Numbered from the stretch's first letter, positions 17,412-26,833 are shown. The stretch is 64,000 bases of DNA from Acidobacteriota bacterium (GCA_013152385.1 JAADGL010000053.1:53100-117099); one strand, 5' to 3'. Program-made: numbers and translations. Notes: generated from the sequence alone by a model not told the origin.

Positions 17412-18434
17412 ATGAGTGATGCAGCCATGTGGTATATCGCTGTCGCGGGACAACAACAGGGGCCCTTCGGGCGGGAAGATATCATCAATAAATTAAGAAG
17501 CGGGGAAATTAACGGCGAAACACTGGTTTTCGCAAACGGTGTTACCGAAAACTGGACAGCCGCCGCCGGGATTGCAGATTTTGCGTCCGCCATCAGCCCG
17601 ACAAGTGCAGCAGCCCCCCCGGTGCCCACCACGGGGGGAAGCATTCGTTCCCATGAAATCGATTACAAGATTTTCGGAGAAGAAATGCAGTTTGTGGAAA
17701 TCGAACTGGACCCGGGAGAAACCGTTATCGCGGAAGCCGGCGCCATGATGTTCATGGAAGACGGCATTGATATGGAAGCCCGATTCGGAGACGGTTCTCA
17801 GCCTGACCAGGGGTTTATGGGAAAACTAATGGCAGGTGCCAAGCGGAAACTCACCGGAGAATCCCTGTTTATGACCTGGTTTACCCACACCGGCACGGGG
17901 AAAAGCCATGTATCATTCGGTGCCCCCTACCCCGGGAAAATCATCGCACTGGACCTGAAAAACCTGGGCGGAGAATTTATCTGCCAGAAAGACGCTTTTC
18001 TCTGCGCCGCAAAAGGGACGGAAGTCGGCATTGCTTTCAACAAACGGATCGGAGCCGGTTTTTTCGGTGGGGAAGGGTTTATTATGGAACGCCTCAGAGG
18101 CGACGGAAAGGCTTTTGTCCACGCCGGCGGTACCGTAATCAACCGGAAACTGGCTGCCGGCCAGACCCTCCGGGTGGACACCGGCTGCCTTGTGGGATTC
18201 ACCCCTTCCGTCACCTACGATATTCAGATGGTCAAAAAACTGAAGTCCATCTTCTTCGGGGGAGAGGGCCTCTTCCTTGCCACACTGACCGGGCCCGGGG
18301 ATGTCTGGCTCCAATCCCTGCCGTTCTCACGCCTGGCAGACCGGATTTATGCCGCAGCACCCCAGGGCGGGGGGAAACAGGTCGGTGAAGGCTCTGTCCT
18401 GGGCGGTGTCTTTAATATGATCGGCGGGGATTGA
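17412..18434 (+). CDS. GYF_2 domain-AIM24 (TIGR00266) family protein
   Basis: A 340-residue fusion. The N-terminal 55 residues form a GYF_2 domain ([19 protein letters not shown], with the W..GPF core), a module that binds proline-rich or membrane-protein partners. After a short Ala/Pro linker comes an AIM24/TIGR00266 beta-prism domain (about 75-330): [20 protein letters not shown], then [25 protein letters not shown] and [19 protein letters not shown]. The biochemical role of bacterial AIM24 proteins is unknown; the yeast namesake affects mitochondrial inner-membrane organisation. No signal peptide. It is transcribed alone and converges on the SDR gene. Confidence 0.88.
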   Translation: MSDAAMWYIAVAGQQQGPFGREDIINKLRSGEINGETLVFANGVTENWTAAAGIADFASAISPTSAAAPPVPTTGGSIRSHEIDYKIFGEEMQFVEIELDPGETVIAEAGAMMFMEDGIDMEARFGDGSQPDQGFMGKLMAGAKRKLTGESLFMTWFTHTGTGKSHVSFGAPYPGKIIALDLKNLGGEFICQKDAFLCAAKGTEVGIAFNKRIGAGFFGGEGFIMERLRGDGKAFVHAGGTVINRKLAAGQTLRVDTGCLVGFTPSVTYDIQMVKKLKSIFFGGEGLFLATLTGPGDVWLQSLPFSRLADRIYAAAPQGGGKQVGEGSVLGGVFNMIGGD

Positions 18435-18500
18435 GAATTTCAATCCGAAGGGAGAAAATAAAATTCTACCTTTCTACCACTGAGTAAATTGGATTCAAAA

Positions 18501-18572
18501 AACGGGAATTGATGGAGAGAAAAGGATTTATATCCGATTGGCCGTTAGGGTTTTCTCTCCGCTTTTCCCGTT
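18501..18572. terminator. Nested inverted repeat between convergent genes
   Basis: Two perfectly complementary arms nest around an open centre. AACGGGAA (18501-18508) pairs with TTCCCGTT (18565-18572); inside it GGAGAGAAAA (18514-18523) pairs with TTTTCTCTCC (18551-18560). A small GGAT/ATCC hairpin sits in the loop. T-rich DNA follows at 18573-18583. It lies between the convergent AIM24 and SDR genes, so a bidirectional terminator is the simplest reading, although the 27-nt loop is larger than usual. Confidence 0.55.
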
Positions 18573-18601
18573 TTGATATTTTTCTCCACTTTCTGCGGCT
18601 T

Positions 18602-19378
18602 TCAGGAGGATCCAATCATTTTCTTCATAATACGGGCTGTGACAAAGAGCAGAAGTTTCTTCGGAGTAAACCGCTCCGAAAAAGCCATCAGACGGTTTTT
18701 GCCTCCGACAATCACAGACGGCTTTTTCCCCAGAGCGTGAAATGCGGTACGAACCACCTGCTCCACAGTAGCCAGCCCCTTCTGATAAGTGGGAATACCG
18801 GCTTCCGCCAGAAAATTGGTTGCCGTTGCCGGAGGGTTCAATGCCAGCACATTAATCCCCTTCTCCCTCATTTCATACCATAACGCCTCCGCAAGGTAGA
18901 GGTCAAAAGCTTTGGTGGCAGCATAAGTCGCAAACCACGGGCAGGGTTGAACCGCAGCGGTGGAAGCCACAATGACCATATCCCCCCTGCCGATTTCAAC
19001 CATTCGTTTCAGAAAAAGCCGGGCAATTTTTGTAACAGCGATACAGTTCAGTTGAATCATTTCCGTTTCCCGGAGATCCTCATTTTCAAGGAAGGGGCCG
19101 GATGTGCCGAAACCGGCATTGTTTATCACCATTGTCACCGGTAAACGTGCTGTTCCCTCAGCCAGTTCTCCGATAAAATCCCCATGGGCCAGATCCAGGG
19201 GAATAACCCGGGTTTCCCGTCCAAACTGCTTCTCAATATCCGCCGCAAGAATTTCAAGTTTATCCCGGCTGCGTGCTACCAATACCACGTTATAGCCCTT
19301 TTTTGCCAGTTCGTACACAAAGCCTTTTCCGATTCCGGATGATGCCCCGGTGATAACAGCCCAATCATTGGTTCTCAT
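18602..19378 (-). CDS. Short-chain dehydrogenase/reductase
   Basis: A classical SDR of 258 residues with the NAD(P) motif TGASSGIGKGF, the structural NNAG, catalytic Ser in VASTAAVQ and the YAATK active site. The Arg/Ser pattern after beta-2 (VARSRDKLE) suggests NADP(H). The C-terminal 45 residues include a basic, hydrophobic helix (PKKLLLFVTARIMKKM) that may touch the membrane. This subclass (DltE/YqjQ-like) acts on lipids or unknown carbonyls; the substrate cannot be predicted. Ribosome site GGAGGATGGA precedes the ATG. It is a single gene. Confidence 0.9.
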   Translation of the reverse strand: MRTNDWAVITGASSGIGKGFVYELAKKGYNVVLVARSRDKLEILAADIEKQFGRETRVIPLDLAHGDFIGELAEGTARLPVTMVINNAGFGTSGPFLENEDLRETEMIQLNCIAVTKIARLFLKRMVEIGRGDMVIVASTAAVQPCPWFATYAATKAFDLYLAEALWYEMREKGINVLALNPPATATNFLAEAGIPTYQKGLATVEQVVRTAFHALGKKPSVIVGGKNRLMAFSERFTPKKLLLFVTARIMKKMIGSS

Positions 19379-19441
19379 TCCATCCTCCCTGATTTCTATG
19401 ATAATATAAGTTTATCATAAAATAAAATTATTCTTCTGCCG

Positions 19442-21652
19442 TTATTCTTTTTCAACCCCATACTTTTTGCCACAGTCTTTTCCCCGGCTATTTGTCAGCT
19501 TGATCGTAATTTCCCCCCGGGCAGCGGTGGTAAGAACCGGAATGTCCCGAAAAAGACGAAGGAAACCCGGAGAAGGGAAATGAAACCGGTTGTGCCGGCC
19601 ACAGCAAACAATCACAAAACGAGGAGAAACAGCCTTTTCCAAACCGGAAATTGCAGCGTGTCGGCTGCCATGGTGGGGTGCAAGGAGAATGTCGGCATGG
19701 GAAAGGCGGGGAATGAGTTTCAGCAAGGCCTCCCCGTCCAGATCACCGGGGAAAAGAACAGAAGTAATTCCGGTTTTCACTTTTAGAACAAGGGAGCAGG
19801 CGTTGGTGGGGGCACTTCCCCGGATTACACTTTCCGGATGAAGAACACGGATCAGAATTCCCGGAAACCGAAGCTTCGGGGTGCGAATGGCGGACAGGAG
19901 GCGGAGGGGAATATTGTGCCTTGCCAGGGCAGAGAAATCCCGGTTAAAGGTAAAGGAGTGTCCGTCAAGATAAGGCGCATATACCTGCCCCACCGGAAAG
20001 CTGTCTGCGACACCGGCAAGGCCGCCGGCATGATCACTGTCAAAGTGGCTTAAAAAAACCGCGTCAATTTTCCGGATTCCGATTGCCTGCAGCCAGGGGA
20101 CCAGTGCGAGTCTGCTCTCCCATAATCCTGCAGCGTCAAAGAGATAATTTTTACCGTGGGTCTGGAGGAGCACCGCCTGGGACTGGCCGGTATCGGGAAT
20201 TCGAAGGCATTCGGGGCTCGGCCGCCAGACGATGGAAACAAACAGTGTAATGGCGAAGACGGATGCCAGAATGCCAAAACCCCGGCGTTTGTTTCGGAGG
20301 AGGATGGCTGTGCCGGCGGCGGCAAAGAGCAGCATGACAAGTGGCAGAGGGGCCCAGACAGTGAGAACGTGGGGGGAAACTCTGTCTGTCAATGCCGTAA
20401 GAAGGGAAACCGCACGGTTCAGAACCGGCGCGAAGGGCAGCCCGAAGGCAGTGAAGAAGAACAGGTAGAAAATGACAATAACCAGCGGAGTGACAAGTAG
20501 ATTCACGAGGATGGAAAGCGGAGCCAGACGATGAAAAAAGAGAAATAAAACCGGAGAAGCGGCCAGAAACGCAACAATGGGAATTTTCAACCATACCTGC
20601 CACCATTTATCCCCGGCATCAATGACAGAAACAATTGCACCTGCCACAAGAAAACTCAAAAGAAAACCCGGATCCCCCACGTGAAAGGGATTCCAGACAA
20701 GGAGCAGAAGGCCGGCCATTCCCACCGCGTCGGAAGGGGTAACATCAATCTCCCGGGCCCGAAACAAAAGAAAAACAAAAATCATCAGCCACGCCCGAAG
20801 CCCGGAAGGGGAAAATCCGGTAACCGGCAGCATCAGGGTCACAAGCGCCAATGCAAGCCATTTTCTTGCCCGGGGGCGGATCGGCAGAAGGAAAAGCAGC
20901 AGATATGCGATGGAAAAAAGAATCCCGAAATGAAAACCGGAAACAACAAAGAGGTGGTAAATTCCAAGGTCCCGGACTTTGTCCGTAAAGGCATCGGGAA
21001 GGGCATTCCGATCCCCCGCAATCATTCCCCGGAGAATCCGGCGGTTCAACGGAGAAACATTGAGTGAGGTAAACGGATTCACCTTTTTCAGGATAGCAGA
21101 AAGAAGTCCGGGATCAGCTTTGATCATCCGGTGGTCCGGAACCGAAACGGAAAAAAGACGGTGACGGCTGAGATAAAACCATGTACGGTCGGTTCCGGTA
21201 TTCCGGTACACCCGATGCTTTCTGAGCTTTCCGGTTACCGAGACAATACTGCCCGGAATCATTCCCGGCAGCGGTGACGTACCGGAAACAGTGAAACGGA
21301 TGGTTCCGGGAAGTGCCAACCGTTTGTCCCGGTAATTTTTCAGGGTGGCAAAAAGCAGGGTGCCGGAAATGAACCGGTCTTCTTTATGAATATCATGGAG
21401 AATTCCGGAAACGGTAACCGGGGTGCCGATAAGGTTTTCCAGACGGTGCTCCTGAAAACTGCGGATGGAAAATGAAGTGAAAATCAATCCGCCGACAACG
21501 AGAAGCAGGGCGGCATTCTGCCGCAGTTTCGGCACAAAAAGTGCCGGTACGGCGGCAACCAACAAAATGAAAGCAAAGACCGGACAGCTCAGAAGGACAA
21601 GGGAAAAAAAGAGAAAAAAGAAAAATGCCGCAGTGCCCCGGTCAGACAGCAT
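19442..21652 (-). CDS. comEC: ComEC/Rec2 DNA-uptake channel protein
   Basis: Inner-membrane channel for single-stranded DNA entry in natural transformation. The 736-residue protein has N-terminal helices and an OB-like region (DUF4131), a central competence domain with about ten helices (IYHLFVVSGFHFGILFSIAY), and a C-terminal metallo-beta-lactamase-like domain with LSHFDSDHAGGLAG and ADILLAPHHGS, the proposed nuclease site. All three parts are present, so the protein is full length. It is the last gene of the minus-strand run; its ATG overlaps the preceding stop by one base (TGATG). Confidence 0.93.
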   Translation of the reverse strand: MLSDRGTAAFFFFLFFSLVLLSCPVFAFILLVAAVPALFVPKLRQNAALLLVVGGLIFTSFSIRSFQEHRLENLIGTPVTVSGILHDIHKEDRFISGTLLFATLKNYRDKRLALPGTIRFTVSGTSPLPGMIPGSIVSVTGKLRKHRVYRNTGTDRTWFYLSRHRLFSVSVPDHRMIKADPGLLSAILKKVNPFTSLNVSPLNRRILRGMIAGDRNALPDAFTDKVRDLGIYHLFVVSGFHFGILFSIAYLLLFLLPIRPRARKWLALALVTLMLPVTGFSPSGLRAWLMIFVFLLFRAREIDVTPSDAVGMAGLLLLVWNPFHVGDPGFLLSFLVAGAIVSVIDAGDKWWQVWLKIPIVAFLAASPVLFLFFHRLAPLSILVNLLVTPLVIVIFYLFFFTAFGLPFAPVLNRAVSLLTALTDRVSPHVLTVWAPLPLVMLLFAAAGTAILLRNKRRGFGILASVFAITLFVSIVWRPSPECLRIPDTGQSQAVLLQTHGKNYLFDAAGLWESRLALVPWLQAIGIRKIDAVFLSHFDSDHAGGLAGVADSFPVGQVYAPYLDGHSFTFNRDFSALARHNIPLRLLSAIRTPKLRFPGILIRVLHPESVIRGSAPTNACSLVLKVKTGITSVLFPGDLDGEALLKLIPRLSHADILLAPHHGSRHAAISGLEKAVSPRFVIVCCGRHNRFHFPSPGFLRLFRDIPVLTTAARGEITIKLTNSRGKDCGKKYGVEKE

Positions 21653-22692
21653 CAGCTGAGGTAATACTCACTTTGGATGTACCAGTTGTAAGCGTGGCGG
21701 GTCAGGACATTGATCACGGATGCCGCCGGTACCGCAGCGAGAATGCCGACAAAACCGAAGTAGTGGCCACCCAGTAAAATAGCGACAATAACGGTAACCG
21801 GATGAAGCCCCACCTTCTGGCCCACGACACGGGGGGAAATGACCGTGCCCTCCAGTATCTGTGCAACGGTAAAGGTTCCGGCCACTCCGATAAGGTGAGC
21901 TACGGAATGGGCATCCAGCCAGGAAAGGAGTAGTGCCGGGATGAGCCCCAGGGCAAGGCCGAGGTAGGGAATCATATTGGCAAACCCCGCCACCAGCCCG
22001 ATAACAATTCCCATGGGTACGGCAAAAATTGTCAGTCCGACAGAGTAGATAAAGGCAAGTATCATGCTGACAGTCAACTGTCCTTTCAGAAAATCTTTAA
22101 TCACCCGGTCAATCTCGGAAAAGAGGCCGGTAACCTGCTCCCTGTGTCGGGGGGGAATCGCTTCGGCAATCCGGGCGGTAAGCTTATCAATATCTTTCAG
22201 CAGATAAAATGCAAGAACAGGGATCAGGAGCAGGTCCAGAATACTCAGAATAATGTTAATGGTTCCGGAAAAAAGATTTTTCAGAAAATTTACAACCGGC
22301 ATCAGAACATCCATCCCCACGGATTGAAGCTTTGCTTTTATCTCTTCCACTTGCTCCGGATGGTTTTGGATGTAATCCCGGACAACGGGGATGGTGGTTT
22401 TCTGCAAATAGGCGACGTAACCCGGGACTTTCCGGGTAAACGCAGTTACCTGCCGTGCGATCACCGGTGCCGCCAGTACGTAAAAGAGTGCAATCAATCC
22501 GACAATGACGCTGAAAATCAGCGCAATGCCAAGGGGCCTGCGGATATGCCGGGCTTCCAGAAAATCCGCCACCGGATCCAGAACATACGCAATCACAAAA
22601 CCGATAATAAGGGAAGACAGCACACCGGACAAGGCAACGACCAAAAGCAGCACGGATACGATAAAAATCGTTACAACAATCTTTTTCTTCAT
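21652..22692 (-). CDS. AI-2E family transporter (UPF0118)
   Basis: A 346-residue membrane protein with about eight helices and the family's large central soluble segment (about 65-150). Typical conserved stretches are LSSLIIGFVIAYVLDPVADF, DRVIKDFLKGQLTVSMILAF and GFANMIPYLGLALGLIPALL. Members export autoinducer-2 in E. coli (TqsA) or act as Na+/H+ antiporters; the substrate here is unknown. It overlaps pgsA and comEC by one base on each side, in one transcription unit. Confidence 0.9.
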   Translation of the reverse strand: MKKKIVVTIFIVSVLLLVVALSGVLSSLIIGFVIAYVLDPVADFLEARHIRRPLGIALIFSVIVGLIALFYVLAAPVIARQVTAFTRKVPGYVAYLQKTTIPVVRDYIQNHPEQVEEIKAKLQSVGMDVLMPVVNFLKNLFSGTINIILSILDLLLIPVLAFYLLKDIDKLTARIAEAIPPRHREQVTGLFSEIDRVIKDFLKGQLTVSMILAFIYSVGLTIFAVPMGIVIGLVAGFANMIPYLGLALGLIPALLLSWLDAHSVAHLIGVAGTFTVAQILEGTVISPRVVGQKVGLHPVTVIVAILLGGHYFGFVGILAAVPAASVINVLTRHAYNWYIQSEYYLS

Positions 22693-23267
22693 CAGAATGT
22701 ACTTTTAACTCCCTTTATCAGGTAATGGATCCCGGAAATAACCGTCATGGCTGCCACCGTGTATGCCAGATAAATCAGCCAGGGGGCATTGAGATAAAAA
22801 GCGTTACAGAACAAATAAAGGGATGCTGTTGTAATCTGAATGAAAGTGGACAATTTGCCGGCAACGGAAGGCTGCAGCGTTTTCACTTCAGTTGTAAAAA
22901 AGATGACCAATGATGCAATGGCGATGAATACGTCCCTGAAGATAACCAGGATCGTAACCCAGACCGGCAGCATATTGGTATTTCCGATACCGTCGAGAAC
23001 CAGAATCACATAAACGGAAACCAGCATAACTTTGTCCGCCATTGGATCCAGGAATTTTCCCACATCTGTCACATGATCGGTATAGCGGGCAATGTAACCA
23101 TCCAGAAAATCCGTAATCCCGGCAATAACAAACACAATAAACGCGACAAGATGGAGCTGATATACCGAGGCGATAACAAAAACCGGAATCAGCACCATCC
23201 TCAGAATGGTCAGAATATTCGCCAGCCCGAAGGCCTGAATGTAACCGGTTTCTTTCTGTTCTATCAT
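22692..23267 (-). CDS. pgsA: CDP-diacylglycerol-glycerol-3-phosphate phosphatidyltransferase
   Basis: Makes phosphatidylglycerol phosphate from CDP-diacylglycerol in the inner membrane. The 191-residue protein has about five to six helices and the full CDP-alcohol phosphatidyltransferase signature DG-x2-AR-x8-G-x3-D-x3-D, read as DGYIARYTDHVTDVGKFLDP followed by MADK. N-terminal LANILTILRMVLIPVFV is characteristic of PgsA. A second, different CDP-alcohol enzyme is encoded at 56965-57738. It begins 13 nt after phoH ends. Confidence 0.92.
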   Translation of the reverse strand: MIEQKETGYIQAFGLANILTILRMVLIPVFVIASVYQLHLVAFIVFVIAGITDFLDGYIARYTDHVTDVGKFLDPMADKVMLVSVYVILVLDGIGNTNMLPVWVTILVIFRDVFIAIASLVIFFTTEVKTLQPSVAGKLSTFIQITTASLYLFCNAFYLNAPWLIYLAYTVAAMTVISGIHYLIKGVKSTF

Positions 23268-23280
23268 CCGTTCAAAGTTC

Positions 23281-24594
23281 CTACAACAGTTTGGCCGCCA
23301 GTTCCGCCAATGCGGAACGTTCGCCTTTTTTCAGCGTCACATGGCCCGCGACACCCTGTTCCTTGAAATGCTCCACAAGATAGCTCAATCCGTTGCTGTT
23401 GGAATCCACGTATGGATTGTCAATCTGGTAGGGGTCGCCGGTTAACACAACTTTTGTTCCTTCCCCTGCCCGGGTAATGATGGTTTTGACTTCGTGGGGC
23501 GTCAGATTCTGGGCTTCGTCAATGACCATGTACTGCCGGGGAATACTCCTGCCCCGAATGTAGGTCAGCGGTTCCACATGAAGGATTTTCTGAGTAATCA
23601 GCTCCTGGTAACCCGGGACACCCGCCATTTCGGAACCGCTGATCAGAAAATCAAGGTTATCAAAAATCGGCTGCATCCAGGGCCGCATCTTTTCACCGAC
23701 ATCCCCGGGAAGATAACCGAGGTCTTTCCCCATGGGAATCACCGGCCGTGCGATGAGCATCCGGTCATAAATCCGTTTGTCCGCCACCTGAAGCAAACCG
23801 GCGGCGATTGCGAGAAGAGTCTTCCCGGTACCGGCTTTACCCACCAGTGTGACCAGGCTGATGTTCGGATCCAGCAGAATGTTCAACGCAAAAGTCTGTT
23901 CTTTGTTCCGGGGCGTAATCCCCCAGATGGGCTCCATGTCTGTCAAGCGGTCCAGACTTTTCATCACCGAGTTATATCGGGCCAGCGCTGTCTGTTTCGG
24001 GTTTTCCGAGTTAATCAGGGTTACAAATTCGTTGGGAAAGATGCCCACAAGGTCTTCCGGAAGCGGCATCTCGTCTTTGTCATAAATCTGTGAAATTGCC
24101 GAGCCGGTGGTGTAGTAATCCGCACTTCCGCTGTACAGGTCCTCCAGCATAATTTTATCATTTTCATAGTCTTCCGCCGGAACCCCCAGAGCATCGGCTT
24201 TAATTCTCAGATTGGTGTCTTTGGTAACAAAAACAACAACTTTGTCTCCCATTTTTTTGGTAAGGTCCACCGCGATTTTCAGAATTTCATTATCCGCCCG
24301 GTTCCCGACAGTGACACCAAGGTCCACTGCCTCCCGGGTCAGTGGAATAAACACCTTCCCCAGCCCCTCACCCAAAGGAACGCCGTCGCAGAGTTTACCT
24401 CTCTCCCGCAGAGCGTCCAGAAAGCGGGAAACATAGCGGGCGTTCCGGCCGATTTCATTCATATCTTTCTTAAAATTGTCGATTTCCTCAATGACAACGA
24501 TGGGAACATATACATCATTGGCCTTGAATTTCAGCAGTGCTTTCGGGTCATGGAGCAATACATTGGTGTCCAGGACAAATATTTTTTTTGACAT
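23281..24594 (-). CDS. PIN domain-PhoH ATPase (PhoH2/YlaK type)
   Basis: A 437-residue two-domain protein. The N-terminal PIN ribonuclease domain (about 1-130) has FVLDTNVLLHDP, VVIEEIDNF, and acidic residues in NRADNEIL and TKDTNLRIKA. The C-terminal PhoH ATPase (about 225-437) has Walker A VGKAGTGKTLLAIAAGL (about residue 250), Walker B YMVIDEAQNLTPHE and LTGDPYQID. Characterised homologues are RNA helicases with sequence-specific RNase activity, sometimes regulated as toxins. Start ATG at 24594 follows GAGGTAAT. No separate antitoxin gene is adjacent; ridA lies 37 nt upstream. Confidence 0.93.
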   Translation of the reverse strand: MSKKIFVLDTNVLLHDPKALLKFKANDVYVPIVVIEEIDNFKKDMNEIGRNARYVSRFLDALRERGKLCDGVPLGEGLGKVFIPLTREAVDLGVTVGNRADNEILKIAVDLTKKMGDKVVVFVTKDTNLRIKADALGVPAEDYENDKIMLEDLYSGSADYYTTGSAISQIYDKDEMPLPEDLVGIFPNEFVTLINSENPKQTALARYNSVMKSLDRLTDMEPIWGITPRNKEQTFALNILLDPNISLVTLVGKAGTGKTLLAIAAGLLQVADKRIYDRMLIARPVIPMGKDLGYLPGDVGEKMRPWMQPIFDNLDFLISGSEMAGVPGYQELITQKILHVEPLTYIRGRSIPRQYMVIDEAQNLTPHEVKTIITRAGEGTKVVLTGDPYQIDNPYVDSNSNGLSYLVEHFKEQGVAGHVTLKKGERSALAELAAKLL

Positions 24595-24631
24595 ATTACC
24601 TCTTCATTTTCTATTTGTTGCGTCAGTATTT

Positions 24632-25009
24632 TCAGAGAGCCGCCACCGCTTCGATTTCGACCAGAACATTTTTCGGGAGTGTCTTCACCGCAAAAGCGGC
24701 CCGCGCGGGTTTGAACCCTTCAAACATCCGTTCGTAGACCTTGTTCATCTCCGAAAAGTCATTCATATCCTGAAGCAAAACAGTGGTTTTGACAACTCTC
24801 CCGCAACTGCTGCCGGCCGCTTTCAATACTGCAAAAAGATTTTTCAACGCCTGCTCGGTCTGAACCTGAATTGTATCTCCGACAATTTCACCGGTATCCG
24901 GATCCAGAGAAATCTGGCCGGAACAGAAAACAAAACCATTGGCAACCATTGCCTGAGAATAGGGGCCGATCGCCCGGGGCGCATCCGCGGTTTTAATTTC
25001 TTTTATCAT
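24632..25009 (-). CDS. ridA: RidA family enamine/imine deaminase
   Basis: Hydrolyses reactive 2-aminoacrylate and related enamines produced by PLP enzymes. The 125-residue protein is full length, starting IKEIKTADAPRAIGPYSQAM, with FCSGQISLDPDTGEIVG, the catalytic Arg in the PARAAFAVKTLP segment and the glutamate in VLVEIEAVAAL. Ribosome site GGGAGGTAAAA precedes the start. It lies within the methyltransferase-to-comEC run. Confidence 0.95.
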   Translation of the reverse strand: MIKEIKTADAPRAIGPYSQAMVANGFVFCSGQISLDPDTGEIVGDTIQVQTEQALKNLFAVLKAAGSSCGRVVKTTVLLQDMNDFSEMNKVYERMFEGFKPARAAFAVKTLPKNVLVEIEAVAAL

Positions 25010-25104
25010 TTTTACCTCCCGTTCCCCCTTCGGTTCAAAACTTAAATTTCAAAGATCAGAGGGACAAACTCTTCATCCAGTGAACGTAAAAGAACCTTTT
25101 TTCT

Positions 25105-25755
25105 CTATTCAGTATACAACAACCGGACGGATTTCAGAATGCGAACTTTCTTTCCGAAAAAACACTTCTCATCAAACTCTCCGAAACCGCGGCCGGACAG
25201 GATTTCCTCCCAGTCATGCGTGAGAAATTCCGACGCAAGATCACATTCCAGATGGAAAACAAGGCGGGTAAGCAAACCACCCGATTTTAAATCCAGCGGC
25301 CGGTAATCCAGCAGATAAAATTTTCCGCCGGGCTTCAGGACACGGCATATCTCGGAAAGAATATGAAGCCGTTCTTCATGCTCCATTCCATGCAGGACAA
25401 AAGACATGAAAACCCCGTCAAAAAGCTTGTCCCGGAAAGGGAAACGATGGCGGATATCCGCTTTCATGACAGATAAACGGGGGTCTTTACCCTGTCTTCC
25501 TGAAAACCCTGCCAGCATGTCCGCTCCGATATCAATCCCCACAACCCGACAGCTATCTCCCAGATGATTGGCGATGAGCCGGGCATTGCGGCCGGTACCG
25601 CAACCGATATCCAGCACACGGGCATCATCCGGAAGCTCTATGAAAGATACCGCGCTTCTGATAAACCTGGGATAATACCCCAGGGTAATGATATTCATCA
25701 GACTGTCATAATGACGCGCCTCAAACCCTTTTACTTCAATTTTGCTTCTCGCCAT
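25105..25755 (-). CDS. Class I SAM-dependent methyltransferase
   Basis: A 216-residue Rossmann methyltransferase with motif I ARVLDIGCGTGRNARLIA, motif II acidic VVGIDIGADML, motif III MKADIRHRFPFRDKLFDGVF and post-motif LKPGGKFYLLDYRPLDL. The arrangement resembles UbiE/COQ5-type small-molecule or quinone methyltransferases, but no substrate-specific motif is evident. It is the first gene of a minus-strand run; a candidate promoter lies in the divergent gap. Confidence 0.88.
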   Translation of the reverse strand: MARSKIEVKGFEARHYDSLMNIITLGYYPRFIRSAVSFIELPDDARVLDIGCGTGRNARLIANHLGDSCRVVGIDIGADMLAGFSGRQGKDPRLSVMKADIRHRFPFRDKLFDGVFMSFVLHGMEHEERLHILSEICRVLKPGGKFYLLDYRPLDLKSGGLLTRLVFHLECDLASEFLTHDWEEILSGRGFGEFDEKCFFGKKVRILKSVRLLYTE

Positions 25756-25808
25756 TTTACATCTCCAATTTCCAAAAATGGAACTTCAGCCTTTGAAAAT
25801 ACAGAAAA

Positions 25809-25837
25809 ATCGTACAATAATTTGAATGAAAACTCAA
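25809..25837 (-). promoter_or_regulatory. Candidate promoter for the methyltransferase operon
   Basis: On the minus strand TTGAGT (25837-25832) and TACGAT (25814-25809) are separated by exactly 17 nt, about 55 nt before the methyltransferase start. Two mismatches from consensus in total per box pair make it plausible rather than certain. It is back to back with the stronger plus-strand promoter. Confidence 0.5.
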
Positions 25838-25844
25838 TTTTTCG

Positions 25845-25873
25845 TTGACAATCGGCTAACTCACACTCATAAT
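25845..25873 (+). promoter_or_regulatory. Sigma-70-type promoter for the M23 peptidase gene
   Basis: Perfect -35 TTGACA (25845-25850), 17-nt spacer, and CATAAT -10 (25868-25873), 23 nt before the start codon. The predicted 5' UTR is short. Confidence 0.8.
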
Positions 25874-25895
25874 AGCGTAGAAGGCAGGTATTTTT

Positions 25896-26780
25896 ATGCA
25901 CGATCGCTACACGATTACAATCATCCCCAACGGGAGCGGGTCGGTTCACAAATACTCGGTGAAACGGCAGCATCTGCGGTACGCAATAGCCGGAGCAGCT
26001 GTTTTTGTCCTCTTTTTTGCCTTTCTGCTGGTTCGTTTTTTTATCTCCACCAATCAGGAACTGGCACTCTCCCGAATGAACCGGGAACTTACGGTATTGA
26101 AAAGCGTCAATGCAAAATACCAGGCAAATGCCGAAAAACTGGAATCCCGGTTGACATACTTTTCCGATCAGGCGAAAAAACTGGCCACTTACGTAGGAGC
26201 GGACTTGTCCCTCAATGACAACAGTATGGGAATCGGAGGTGCCGACTATCTCAATAACCGTTTTGCTTCCTACATGAATAAAGACCTTGACGGCATGAAC
26301 CGCAAAGCGGAAAAACTGTTCAAGGGATTTCAGGAACTTGAAAAAATATTCAAAAACAAGAACGATATTCTCCGGCATACCCCGTCCATGTGGCCGGTGA
26401 AAGGATTCATCACCGACCGGTTCGGATACCGGAAAGACCCCTTCACCGGGCTTCGGGCATTCCATACCGGAATTGACATTGCGGCGAAACGCGGCACACC
26501 GATCTTTGCCCCCGCAGATGGTATTGTGACGATGACAGGAAAAAACAGAGGCTACGGGAATATGATTGCCATCAGCCATTTAAACAATATCACCACGCGC
26601 TATGGCCATCTCCAGGAAATCCTGGTAAAGAAAGGGCAGAGGGTGAAACGCGGAGACCTGATTGCCACAGTTGGGAATACCGGGCGCAGCACCGGCCCCC
26701 ATCTCCACTTTGAAATTCTGGTAAACAAAAAGGCTGTTAATCCCGCCGATTACATGATCAGCGAAATAATGCATTTCTGA
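25896..26780 (+). CDS. M23 family metallopeptidase (LytM/NlpD-type)
   Basis: Cell-wall hydrolase or amidase activator anchored in the inner membrane. The 294-residue protein has a short cytoplasmic N-terminus, one membrane helix (about 30-52), a periplasmic coiled coil (about 55-110) and a C-terminal LytM domain. The zinc ligands are visible: HTGIDIAA (about residue 189) and HLHFE (about 268), with NRGYGNMIAISH between them. The catalytic set appears complete, so it may cut peptide cross-links directly. It is followed by secA after an extended -10 promoter. Confidence 0.92.
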   Translation: MHDRYTITIIPNGSGSVHKYSVKRQHLRYAIAGAAVFVLFFAFLLVRFFISTNQELALSRMNRELTVLKSVNAKYQANAEKLESRLTYFSDQAKKLATYVGADLSLNDNSMGIGGADYLNNRFASYMNKDLDGMNRKAEKLFKGFQELEKIFKNKNDILRHTPSMWPVKGFITDRFGYRKDPFTGLRAFHTGIDIAAKRGTPIFAPADGIVTMTGKNRGYGNMIAISHLNNITTRYGHLQEILVKKGQRVKRGDLIATVGNTGRSTGPHLHFEILVNKKAVNPADYMISEIMHF

Positions 26781-26791
26781 GCCGTTTCAGG

Positions 26792-26800
26792 TGTTATAAT
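26792..26800 (+). promoter_or_regulatory. Extended -10 promoter for secA
   Basis: TGTTATAAT, an extended -10 (TGn plus perfect TATAAT), 33 nt before the secA ATG in the gap after the M23 gene. No good -35, which extended -10 promoters can do without. Confidence 0.65.
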
Positions 26801-26833
26801 CTTATCTTGAAAAACTGATGAATTGGGTGAATC

